Shown: one piece after another, positions 35,877 through 44,671 of the stretch
Layout: every line of letters begins with the position of its first letter
How positions within the stretch are numbered: position 1 is the first letter of the stretch
Assembly (NCBI GenBank): GCA_965649825.1
Contig: OZ287702.1
Location: forward strand, 372,001-436,000
DNA length: 64,000 bases
Reading direction: 5' to 3'
From: Penicillus capitatus
Taxonomy: Eukaryota > Chlorophyta
Notes under the pieces: generated by a model
Databases searched by the model: none
The model's input: the letters and a program-made list of their open reading frames with translations, nothing else
What the model was told of the DNA's origin: nothing
Made by a program: the position numbers and the translations under genes

Positions 35877-35929
35877 AGTGTTCGATCAACCGCGTGAGAT
35901 GTTTGAGGTCGGCTCGTGCTCGAACCGGG

Positions 35930-36690
35930 TCATGTCGCAAAACGGTAGGCACTGGCGCGTCGTTCCAGCACTTTGACATTCGTGGGATCTTGTTCTAAGA
36001 CGTGCGTACAGATATCGATTGCGGCACCGTGCAGTCCCTTCTGCATATGCACGGCAGTCACGTTCAGTTGAAGCTCGTGACGACATCGATCGATCTCATC
36101 CTGATCCAGAACGTGACGTCATCGAATGAGATTCAGAATCCCGAGAGCACGGTCGTCATGTGCCCGCGCTGTATCGACGCCTCCTTTCTTGTACGCCGCA
36201 ATGCCCAATGTACATTCCTCTAGCTGCTCTCCAGGGGAGCGAGAGGCTCCTATGAGGTCCGTGCTAGACAGGGAGGGACGCGTTGCAGATCCGGATGGAC
36301 GGATGCGAGATACTGACAGAAGAAATGCTCTATATCTTTCTCCTAAATCTGACCTTGATAGACGTAAGAGTCGATGCGCCTTGCGGAACATCTCGAACAT
36401 ACGCAGATTCTGAATCCAGACATCGGAATGCTTCGTCGGGTGTATTGAACATAGAGATCAGGAGACGGCATAGGACGTCGCGTTGAACCACATGACGCAG
36501 CTATCGCCGCAGCGCGAATTCCAATGCGGAAAGTTTCGCAAAGAAGGACGTTTCCGCAACACGTTCTCGCAGATCTCGTGCGTCAGAATTCTTCGTGCTG
36601 CTATTCTTCGAGCAATGCTCGATGTTCCGGATGTTTGAGGTACTCCGTCAGTTCGCGTTGCAGGGCTGCACCGTCCTCGCCCAAAAACAT
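35930..36690 (-). CDS. TPR-repeat protein with an apparent in-frame stop
   Basis: Exons 36690-36644, 36590-36563, 36500-36390, 36342-36280 and one from 36223 join with 47-62 nt GT-AG introns into helical protein (GAALQRELTEILTHE, RLLISMFNTPDEAFR, IEHFFCQYLASVHP). A typical TPR unit follows (LGIAAYKKGGVDTARA), then a TGA at 36121-36119 in the same frame, after which the TPR text resumes (RCRHELQLNVTAVHMQKG, AAIDICTHVLEQDPTNVKVLERR) up to a TGA ending at 35930. Either the TGA is a nonsense mutation, or it is removed by a 48-nt GC-AG intron (CGT|GCTCTC to GATCAG), which keeps the frame. A further TPR helix (DLKHLTRLIEHYE) lies in another frame just past the end. The partner system is unknown; FKBP- or Hsp90-type TPRs look alike. 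Confidence 0.45.
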
Positions 36691-36934
36691 ACTGGATGCC
36701 ACGACGACGCTATTGTCGATGTGTCGATTCGATGACGCCGATCACCACCAACATTGATTACCAAACAGAGTCATCATCTTTCTACGGACCTCTTGGCAGG
36801 GATACCTCTGAGTGTACATAAGGGAATTCACTTAACACATTGGATGCGACTTCATCTAAGGAATCTTGCAAAAACAACGTTGAACGGATGATGCGGTTGG
36901 CGTGCTCCATCCATCGCTGCGGAACGAGATGGTA

Positions 36935-38175
36935 CTAACGATGTTCAAAAGGATTGGCCCATGAGTTGAGTTCCCAGTTGAGTTCCGAGAGTTGCTCATC
37001 GATTTTGGCTTTGGGATGAATCCAAGCCGGCGGCGTCGACTCTCTGAGGCAGTCCCATTCGATACCGTCGAAGAAACGGTGACGCTTCAGATCATCGAAA
37101 TCCTCAGCACCTATATCAAATGTCACATCATCATGCAAGGAAACATCGACCGCGTTGGCACGACCGAGTCGTTTCTGTGGATCGATCACGAGGAGCTGAC
37201 GGACCAAGTCTTCCGCACTGGATGGAAATTCATCGGGAAACACTAAATCCACTTTGGCAATTCTCTGATACGTCAAGTACTCGCTGTGCTCCTACAGATC
37301 ACAATACCGTCCTTCACTTTCGCCTATACTTACAAGATGTGCAAGAGGAAGGAGATTTACTCGAAATGGAGGAGCTCCTGCCAGCATCTGGAAAATGAGA
37401 CAGCCCAACCCCCATAGATCTGCTGCGGTTGTCACGGTGTGATTGCTGAGCGTTTCAGGCGGGACATAATCTGCGGTCCCCACAAAAGAGGTCTTTCTTT
37501 CAGAAGAGCTGTCTGCTGGAGCCTTCAAATCTTTGACGCAACCAAAGTCGACCAGTTTTAGATGACCGTCTTCCGTCAGCAACAGATTCTCCGGTTTCAA
37601 ATCTCTGCAGACAGTAAGCGACTCGTGCAAAGCCCAAAACAAAGGCAACAAACACTGCACCGATGCACAAGATGTGCTTTCTTTAAAGACTCCAGAATTA
37701 ACAGCACTTCGGCGGTATAGAATTGACTCGACTCAAACGGTAGCTTCTTTTTCTGGACACAAACAGAATCTTTATCATACCCCCTACCATGCGTGCAGCT
37801 CTGTCGCTACTTGTCGAATCTGTTCAAAGAGTTCGCCGCCAGAAAGGTATTCCAACACAAAATCTGCCATTGGACATGAGCTCAAGGCAATGGTATTAGA
37901 GAACGGTTACATAGGTTCTGCATGTCTTGAAATGTGAAGTGGAGTTTCACGATGCCTGCATCGTTGAGTCTGTCAAGGACATGGCGCTCCAGGACAATAC
38001 GATGCGTCTGTTTGTGTTTGTTCACAAAATATTTGTCCACGATTTTTACAGCGTATATCTGTCCGTCTGGTTTGTAGCGTCCTCGAATGACAGTCGAGAA
38101 CGTTCCATCCCCCGCCCGTCCCAAGATTTCAAAATCGTCCATGGAACAAGAGACCCTAGTCAGCCACTTCTCCAT
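36935..38175 (-). CDS. PDK1-like AGC protein kinase without PH domain
   Basis: Exons 38175-37911, 37863-37811, 37752-37661, 37604-37361 and 37291-36935 encode 336 aa. The glycine loop (GRAGDGTFSTV), catalytic lysine (YAVKIVDK), HRDLKPENLLL, DFG (LVDFGCVKD) and activation loop TSFVGTADYVPPE are intact; the serine in SFVGTA corresponds to the PDK1 self-phosphorylation site, and the loop before it is S-rich (PADSSSERK). PDK1 phosphorylates and activates other AGC kinases. The protein ends shortly after the kinase domain (WANPFEHR), so the C-terminal PH domain of animal and plant PDK1 is missing, as in some algae and fungi. The 69-nt fourth intron is slightly long. An alternative ATG lies at 38142. 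Confidence 0.9.
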
Positions 38176-38403
38176 CGGACCTCAAGAGAACGAAGACTAC
38201 CGTGGAGCGCGATACGCGGTGTCGCCGTCCTTGTCGAGCAGCGGTCGAGATGTGTGCGCCATAAAGACGACCGTTGAATGTATATCTTTCAAATCGAACA
38301 GCGACGATCGCACAGACGTTTGTTAACACATCAATGTCGTTTGTTGGTCCTAGTGACCATTGCGTACGATGACAATGGATGATAGCGTCAGCACAAAACG
38401 GGC

Positions 38404-39644
38404 TCAACAGCACGAGCCTCCAGAAGTGTTTGTGGGCGGGGTTGGTGCAGTAAGGTCGAATCCGAGGCCGCAGTCAAAGAGACCGTAATGCACGGAGCGG
38501 TCACCGACGACGTCAAAATGCTGAGCCAGCCAACTCATCTTTCCTTCTCCAATCATCGCCGCAGTGTTGCCGCAGACGGGCTTCGGTTTGCCTGTCTCGA
38601 AGCGATGATGATCATCCAGTTTGTAGGCATTCTTGTGACCCTCAATCGTTCCCTGCGCAGACAAACATACATCACACATCTCAACATTCTATGACTCCTA
38701 GAGTCACACACACTTTGTAGGTCGCAATCTGGCCGTAATCCTCACAGAGAGTCTCCATCATGCCGGGCAACTTGAACAATCTACGTCAGACAGTTGGGTT
38801 TCCCACTGAGCGCCCGAGAGAGAGACCTGTAGGTGATGGAGTAGAAACGCGCTTCTCCGACGACATCCAATAGTTCGGGATCTGTCACTTTGATCTCTGA
38901 AGCTGCCAAGACTCGTGCATCCATGAAACCGACATCGGCGGCAATGCGCTTGAAATCCTCGACATATAGTGCCCCAGAAATACACTCTCCCCAGAGAACC
39001 TCATGTTCCTGAACGTGTTTGGGAAGACGGCGATCGCAATAGACATCACTGAAGTAAAACTCTCCTCCCGGAGCCAAAACTCGATAAACCTCTTGCAACA
39101 CGCGTGGCTTGTCAGGTGAGAGATTGACGACGCAGTTGCTGATAACGATGTCCACGGAATGGTCTTCGATCCCAGCCTTGTCCAAGTACTCGATGTGACC
39201 TTGGATGAATTTCATGTTTGGCTGGGTATAGCCCAGTGTCTTGGTGAACTCCTCGAGGTACTTCTCCGAAACCGCCACTTGCTCTTCTGTCATATCAATG
39301 CCAGTGACGAATCCTTTCTCGCCCACAAGGGCAGAACACACATAACAGTCGCGGCCAGATCCGCTGCCGAGGTCGAGAACGCGCAGACCGTCGATGCCCA
39401 ACGGAAGCGGAGCACCGCAGCCGTAGAACTTCGATACGATTTCTCCCGGCACTTGGCGCATGACTTTGACAATGGCCGGATGAGGGGAACCCCCTGCCGT
39501 GCATGCCGTTGTCTTGAGGTCCTTCGATGTGCTCAGGACTTTGCCATAATAGTCTTTGACAACGTCATACGTTTTCGTTTCTTCCAACTGCGACAGTCCC
39601 CCGGCGGCCGCTGTGGTCACGGTGGTTCCATTGGAATGGCTCAT
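38404..39644 (-). CDS. arsM: Arsenite S-adenosylmethionine methyltransferase, copy 1
   Basis: Exons 39644-38827, 38780-38714 and 38652-38404 give 377 aa. The SAM-binding motif is LDLGSGSGRDCYV; MTEEQVAVSEKY, ISNCVVNLSPDK and APGGEFYFSDVYCDRR follow, as in algal ArsM. The cysteines equivalent to C44, C72, C174 and C224 of the Cyanidioschyzon enzyme are present (TTACTAG, YGCGAP, SNCVVN, GECISG), so it should bind As(III) and produce methylated, volatile arsenicals as detoxification. It ends in SGGSCC. Introns are 46 and 61 nt. The start at MSHSNG is chosen because, further upstream, copies 1 and 2 are homologous only with frame-changing indels, as expected for non-coding sequence. No targeting signal; probably cytosolic. 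Confidence 0.95.
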
Positions 39645-39929
39645 TCTGCGAGGCGGTGTGCGATAAGGAGTACGAAGACGGTGCCGATTGGTTGTGAGAG
39701 AACGTAGCGAGGGAAGTATGCGTGATGCTTGAAATCGGAGTTGGCCGCGTCGATGCGGGGCGCGTGATGTGGACATCGTACAAGAGCGGAGCATCTTATG
39801 GTGCACGCTGCGAAAACCAACGGAAAAATCATCTTGCTATCCGTACAGAATATTCGGAGAATGACACGATCAGCATAGACGTCACAGACTCCTCAAGCAA
39901 ATGCGTCCAATCTGGCGCTCTTGGTCATC

Positions 39930-39985
39930 CTTGATAGACGACATTCGCATTTTAAGGGTCTCCTGCCAACGCGGCGACATCAAGC
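39930..39985 (-). pseudogene. Relic of the RsfS 3' end carried by the duplication
   Basis: On the minus strand this reads SPRWQETLKM, matching SPRWQENLRK at the true RsfS terminus (43477-43520), but nothing further upstream belongs to RsfS. It shows the duplicated unit was copied from the RsfS-arsM2 side and was cut inside the last RsfS exon. Confidence 0.75.
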
Positions 39986-41794
39986 CGAGGATCCAGTCAG
40001 TGATTTGATTAATGTCTCTGTTTAGATCTACGATGGATGAAACGAATGAGGTACTGTTTACACAAAAGACCCTAGATTGTGTCAATAACGCTTTTTAATA
40101 AAAACTGCAACCTCGTTTTTTAACAATTCGTCGCGACGAGATCATTACAGTATGACACTTTTTTCCGAAATGTCTCCTGGTTCCCAAAGCTCCACCCGGC
40201 AATTAACTAGCTGTGTTGTTGTAGATTTGCTTAGCGGTTGTTTTATGTTTCGTTGTTGATTTTCGTTGAACTTTTTGCGTCTGTTGTGACTTGATATCTG
40301 CAAACTCTCTGGGCCTGATCTAGACGAGCACTCTAACGATGAATTAACATTCCCCAGCCTTCTCGGCGATAAATCGCGGACGGGTGGAGCGATATGTGGC
40401 CGCAAGTGTCAAAGATATTGTTTGGGCCTCGGACGAGAGAGGAAATTCGAGACTGCATGAGCATCCAGCCAGCGAAACACGAGTAATGGTCCGCATATAG
40501 TTGTGTATAACCAATGCATTGTCAAGGAAAACGGTATTATTTGCTAAGATCCGATTCACTTTCTGAGAAACTCATACCGAGCACTTTGCGTAAACTTTGG
40601 TGAAGGTGTAAACAAGTCAAAAAGAAAAAAAAACGACTTGAAAAACATTCAGTACGATGGTGATCATAAATAAGCATGATTGTAAAAAAGATGGAAACTT
40701 GTTTCTACCTGTTGACAATATGGATGCATGTGGGAGGGACATTGAGAGTCCTCGATCACAGAGTGGGGCCGCTAGCTGCAGTTGATTGGCTAACAATTAT
40801 TCGCAAAAGTGTGAATTTATATTGAGAAAAGGACTTCATCTATCAGGGGCGAAGAGAACATTCTTATCCAAGGAAGCGCACTCGCAAAAGCGAACGTTGT
40901 TGTTCTTTGGACGGCTTGTACGATAACGACCGCAAGTTTGTTGTTGCGATCGAAAGTTGTGGCGTCCAGATTGCGAGTTGATTACTTGGGTGTAGACAGT
41001 GTACGGTATGGGCTAGAGTCAACTACGGAGGAGCGAATAATGCAAAGGTCTTCAGCTTAAACAAGGCAAAGAGGCGATAGGGAAGCCGCAGATGATAATG
41101 GAGAGGTGTCAAGGGGACACGGGCCTTGGACGATTAATTGGACAAAGTGCAGATGGCTGAGGCTGGGTAGGCAGACAAGGGCAACAATAGCTTTGGACGG
41201 TGTGTGGCGCGGACAGCCGGTGATAATAGACCATGCGAGATGTTATAGCGATGGAAGGCGACTTGGAAGGTCGGTCGTTAGGCGCAATGGATCCATTAAG
41301 AAGCACCATTCGTCATTATTTGGACATAAAAAGTAAGGTAAGCCGGTGCACAGTCTAGGAGGCTGAGCCCCGAATGAAAAGTAAGAGCTTCAAAACGCCG
41401 TTTCTGATCAACGACTAGCTGTTCACGTGGACAACATTCAATCGCATTGTGATTGATCAACCTGATTAGAAGAAGATAAATACAGGGCTCTACTTGAGTT
41501 AGGCAAACTTGAAAGGTGTTGATACTGTTGTTAAACTTATTCACATGCAACAACAGCCTTGATGCAGATGCCGTAGTTCGAAATCTCAATGAAAAAGACT
41601 AAATGAAGTATTGGCGCTACATTTCAAAAGGTCTTCGGAGTCTTTTACGTAGAAAAGTGTGTCATGAATGAGTGATTAGATACTTTGATCCCGAAGCGGC
41701 CCCGTTGCTTGACTAACTGTGGTACTTGTATCGTTTGTAAGAACGTTTGAAATTCGCTGTAAGAATAAGCTTTCTATTCTGTAACGCGGAGACC
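39986..41794. other. 1.8-kb unique spacer between the two arsM copies
   Basis: No gene is supported. GC is lower than average, with A/T runs near 40085-40125 and 40615-40640. Frames such as 41106-41336 (+) and 40145-40405 (-) lack motifs and splice partners. It is not shared by the duplicated units, so it was present before, or was inserted between them. A decayed mobile element is possible, but I saw neither terminal repeats nor transposase or reverse transcriptase motifs. Confidence 0.5.
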
Positions 41795-43515
41795 ATGAAG
41801 ACGACATCCAGTAATCTATCTTTTAAATCGAACAGCGAGGATAACACAGACGTCCGTTTGAATAGGTTAATGCCGTTTGTTGGTCCTAGTGACCATTGCG
41901 TATGATGACAATGGATGATAGCGTGTGCACAAAACGGGCTCAACAGCACGAGCCTCCAGAAGTGTTTGTTGGCGGGGTTGGTGCAGTAAGGTCGAATCCG
42001 AGGCCGTAGTCAAAGAGACCGTAATGCACGGAGCGGTCGCCGACGACGTCAAAATGCTGAGCCAGCCAACTCATGTTTCCTTCTCCAATCATCGCCGCAG
42101 TGTTGCCGCAGACGGGCTTCGGTTTGCCTGTCTCGAAGCGATGATGATCATCCAGTTTGTAGGCATTCTTGTGACCCTCAATTGTTCCCTGCACAGAAAA
42201 ACATACATCACACATCTTATCCATCCATGACCGCTCGAGTCACACACACTTTGTAGGTCGCAATCTGGCCGTAATCTTCACAGAGAGTCTCCATCATGCC
42301 GGGCAACTTGAACAATCTACGTCAGACAGTTGGGTTTCCCACTGAGCACCGAGAGAGAGACCTGTAGGTGATGGAGTAGAAACGCGCTTCTCCGACGACA
42401 TCCAATAGTTCGGGATCTGTCACTTTGATCTCTGAAGCCGACAAGACTCGTGCATCCATGAAACCGACATCGGCGGCAATGCGTTTGAAATCCTCGACAT
42501 ATAGTGCCCCAGAGATGCCTTCTCCCCAGAGAACCTCGTCTTTTTTGAGATGATCTGGTAGACGGCGATCGCAATAAAGATCGCTGAAGTAAAACTCTCC
42601 TCCTGGTGCCAAAACCCGGTAAACCTCTCGCAACACACGTGGCTTGTCGGGGGAGAGATTGACGACGCAGTTGCTGATAACGATGTCCACGGAGTGGCCT
42701 TCGATGCCAGCCTTGTCCAAGTACTCGATGTGGCCTTGGATGAATTTCATGTTTGGCTGGGTATAGCCCAGTGTCTTGGTGAACTCCTCGAGGTACTTCT
42801 CCGAAACCGCCACTTGCTCTTCTGTCATATCAATGCCAGTGACGAATCCTTTCTCGCCCACAAGGGCTGAACACACGTAACAGTCGCGGCCAGATCCGCT
42901 GCCGAGGTCGAGAATGCGCAGACCGTCGATGCCCAAGGGAAACGGAGCACCACAGCCGTAGAACTTCGATACGATTTCTCCCGGCACTTGGCGCATGACT
43001 TTGACAATGGCCGGATGAAAGGAACTCCCCGCCGTGCATGCCGTTGTCTTGAGGTCCTTCGTTGTGCTGAGGACTTTGCCATAATAGTCTTTGACGCCGT
43101 CGTGCGTTTTCGTTTCTTCCAACTGCGACAGTCCACCGGCGGCCGCTGTGGTCACGGCGGTTCCATTGGAATTGCTCATTCTGCGAGGCGGTGTGCGATA
43201 AGGAGCACGGAGACGGTCACGATTTATTGCGAGAGAACTAAGAGGGCAGTACGCGCGATGCTCGAAATCGGAGTTGGCCGCGTCGATGCGAGGCACGTGA
43301 TATGGACGGCGTTCACGAGCGGCGCATCTTACGGTCCACGCCGCGAAAACCAATGGAAAAACATTTCGCTATCCGCACGGGATATTCGGAGAATGACGCA
43401 ACAAACAAAGACGTCACATATTCCTCAAGCAAATGCGTCCAATCTGGCGATCTTGATCATCCTTGATGGACGACATTCACTTTCTGAGGTTCTCTTGCCA
43501 ACGCGGCGACGTTTC
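41795..43515. repeat. Segmental duplication, unit 2 (arsM with flanks)
   Basis: Counterpart of 38260-39985, in the same orientation. At its 5' (high-coordinate) edge the homology continues into the last exon of the intact RsfS gene, which marks this as the original arrangement. Confidence 0.85.
41940..43179 (-). CDS. arsM: Arsenite methyltransferase paralogue lacking one arsenic-binding cysteine, copy 2
   Basis: Exons 43179-42362, 42316-42250 and 42188-41940, same structure and length (377 aa) as copy 1 and over 90% identical by eye. The SAM site LDLGSGSGRDCYV and the cysteines in CTAGS, YGCGAP and SNCVVN are kept. The cysteine in GECISG, which matches C224 and together with C174 binds the trivalent arsenical, is glycine here (GEGISG; codon TGT to GGC, two changes). 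A second cysteine near the end (LFDCGLG) is tyrosine. Methylation of As(III) should be abolished or limited to other substrates; it may be a non-functional paralogue or have a new role. No stop or frameshift is present. It lies 298 bp downstream of RsfS on the same strand. Confidence 0.93.
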
Positions 43516-44533
43516 TTTTGGGCCGTACGGCACTTCGATCTGAAAGAGTGGGATAGGTCAGGAGTCGCCATGAGGATGCATTTAAGCGTACTTCATCGCA
43601 CTGGCTGTAGAGTTCTTCGAGTTTGTAGTACTCTCGCGTCCGGGGAGAAAAGACATGGACGATCAGAGATCCAAAATCAATCGATTCCCATTCACTCCTG
43701 CAAGAATTATGTCGAATTTGAGTACGTGTTGTGGGCGTTGGTTTACTAACCGTCGTGTCACAGCGTCAACTACAGGAATACCCCATTCTTCCAATGCCAC
43801 TTTCTCCATTTTTCCCAAAGCAGCATTCATCTGTGTCCGAGACATCGCCGTCAGAATCAAGAACGTCTCGGTCCTAGATATGCACTGATCACGCATGCCC
43901 GCATTCCAGTAGTCATCATTCTTGCCAATGGAGCTTCTTGTGCACATCCAATAGACGAATGGATCGGCACTTGAGTTCGTCAGCCACTATAGCCATTGCT
44001 TTGCCGAACTCTTTCGTCTTTTCTAATGCGTCGTAGTCAATAAACGCTTTCCTCTCCGCGTATTCCCAGTCGAGATCCTCCTCCTCTCTTCCAACAGCCT
44101 GATTCAAAAGTCACCAATAACTCAACCTTTCCACAGAAGGAAGGGCATCGCCTGTCCGTCGCCGTCATTGCTGAAGGCCGCTGTCGCGGCATCTTGGAAA
44201 TCGGCGGAAATCGGATTGGATACGCGAGCATCGGGATCTGGGATGCCATCCATCTCGATCATGGCCCGCTCGGCAACGGTCAACTTCAACTCTTCGTCGT
44301 CATCGGACGCTCCACTTTCGTCACCTGTAGCTCGCCTTCGAAACGTTGTCTTTGCCTACAAGCTTCGTTCCAGTTCCTCTCCTCCTTTAAGCGTCGCCCA
44401 CTTTGAAACTTTCATGTCCGCGGTATCGAGACAACACATCCTGATGCCCCAGACCTCCTCTGTTGCATCGACCGATGAGGCGTCGCTGCGCGGGCCCACT
44501 GCTGGAGAAGGTCCTTCTCTGAACGAATGACAT
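43477..44533 (-). CDS. Ribosome-silencing factor RsfS / Iojap family protein, organellar
   Basis: Six exons (44533-44410, 44324-44135, 44087-43926, 43873-43751, 43697-43592, 43539-43477) encode 255 aa. A 130-residue leader begins like a presequence (SFVQRRTFSSSGPAQRR) and continues acidic. The RsfS domain follows: ADELKCRSIRLLDVHKKL, TETFLILTAMSRTQMNAALG, then EWESIDFGSLIVHVFSPRTREYYKLEELYS, the family hallmark. RsfS binds ribosomal protein uL14 and blocks subunit joining when nutrients are low, or aids large-subunit assembly in mitochondria and plastids. The third intron (43874-43925) starts GC (TG|GCAAGA) and is needed to join LHW to TETFL. The first intron (85 nt) is the weakest call. It diverges from the golgin gene, 138 bp apart. 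Confidence 0.9.
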
Positions 44534-44671
44534 GACAGCAACAGTATCAGCGTCGTCGTCGTACGCATCATTGTCTCTGTGCGATCACATCGTGAACAAT
44601 ACTGTTATCAAGCGAATTCGTCGTGGACAGAAAAAGACTGTACGAAGACTTTTTTCGGTCGCTGTGGTCCG

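Larger units (their letters stand above)
38260..39985. repeat. Segmental duplication, unit 1 (arsM with flanks)
   Basis: This 1.7-kb segment is repeated at about 41795-43515. It holds the complete arsM gene, some 140 bp of 3' flank and about 340 bp of 5' flank, including a relic of the RsfS 3' end. Exons are nearly identical; the 5' flank has several small indels, so upstream homology is not in one reading frame. Borders are read by eye and are good to about 20 bp. Confidence 0.85.

Noticed and set aside
36500-36600. In-frame TAG codons in the first exons of the TPR gene read as a pseudogene or a changed genetic code
   Set aside because: Standard GT-AG introns of 47-62 nt remove them and keep one frame; only the later TGA remains unexplained.
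35438-36690. TPR and FHA genes as one fusion protein
   Set aside because: An in-frame TGA lies 10 nt before the FHA ATG, and any splice joining them would destroy the first FHA strands.
39159-39707. 182-codon plus-strand frame opposite arsM copy 1
   Set aside because: It is the antisense of a conserved SAM methyltransferase exon; a similar shadow frame appears opposite copy 2.
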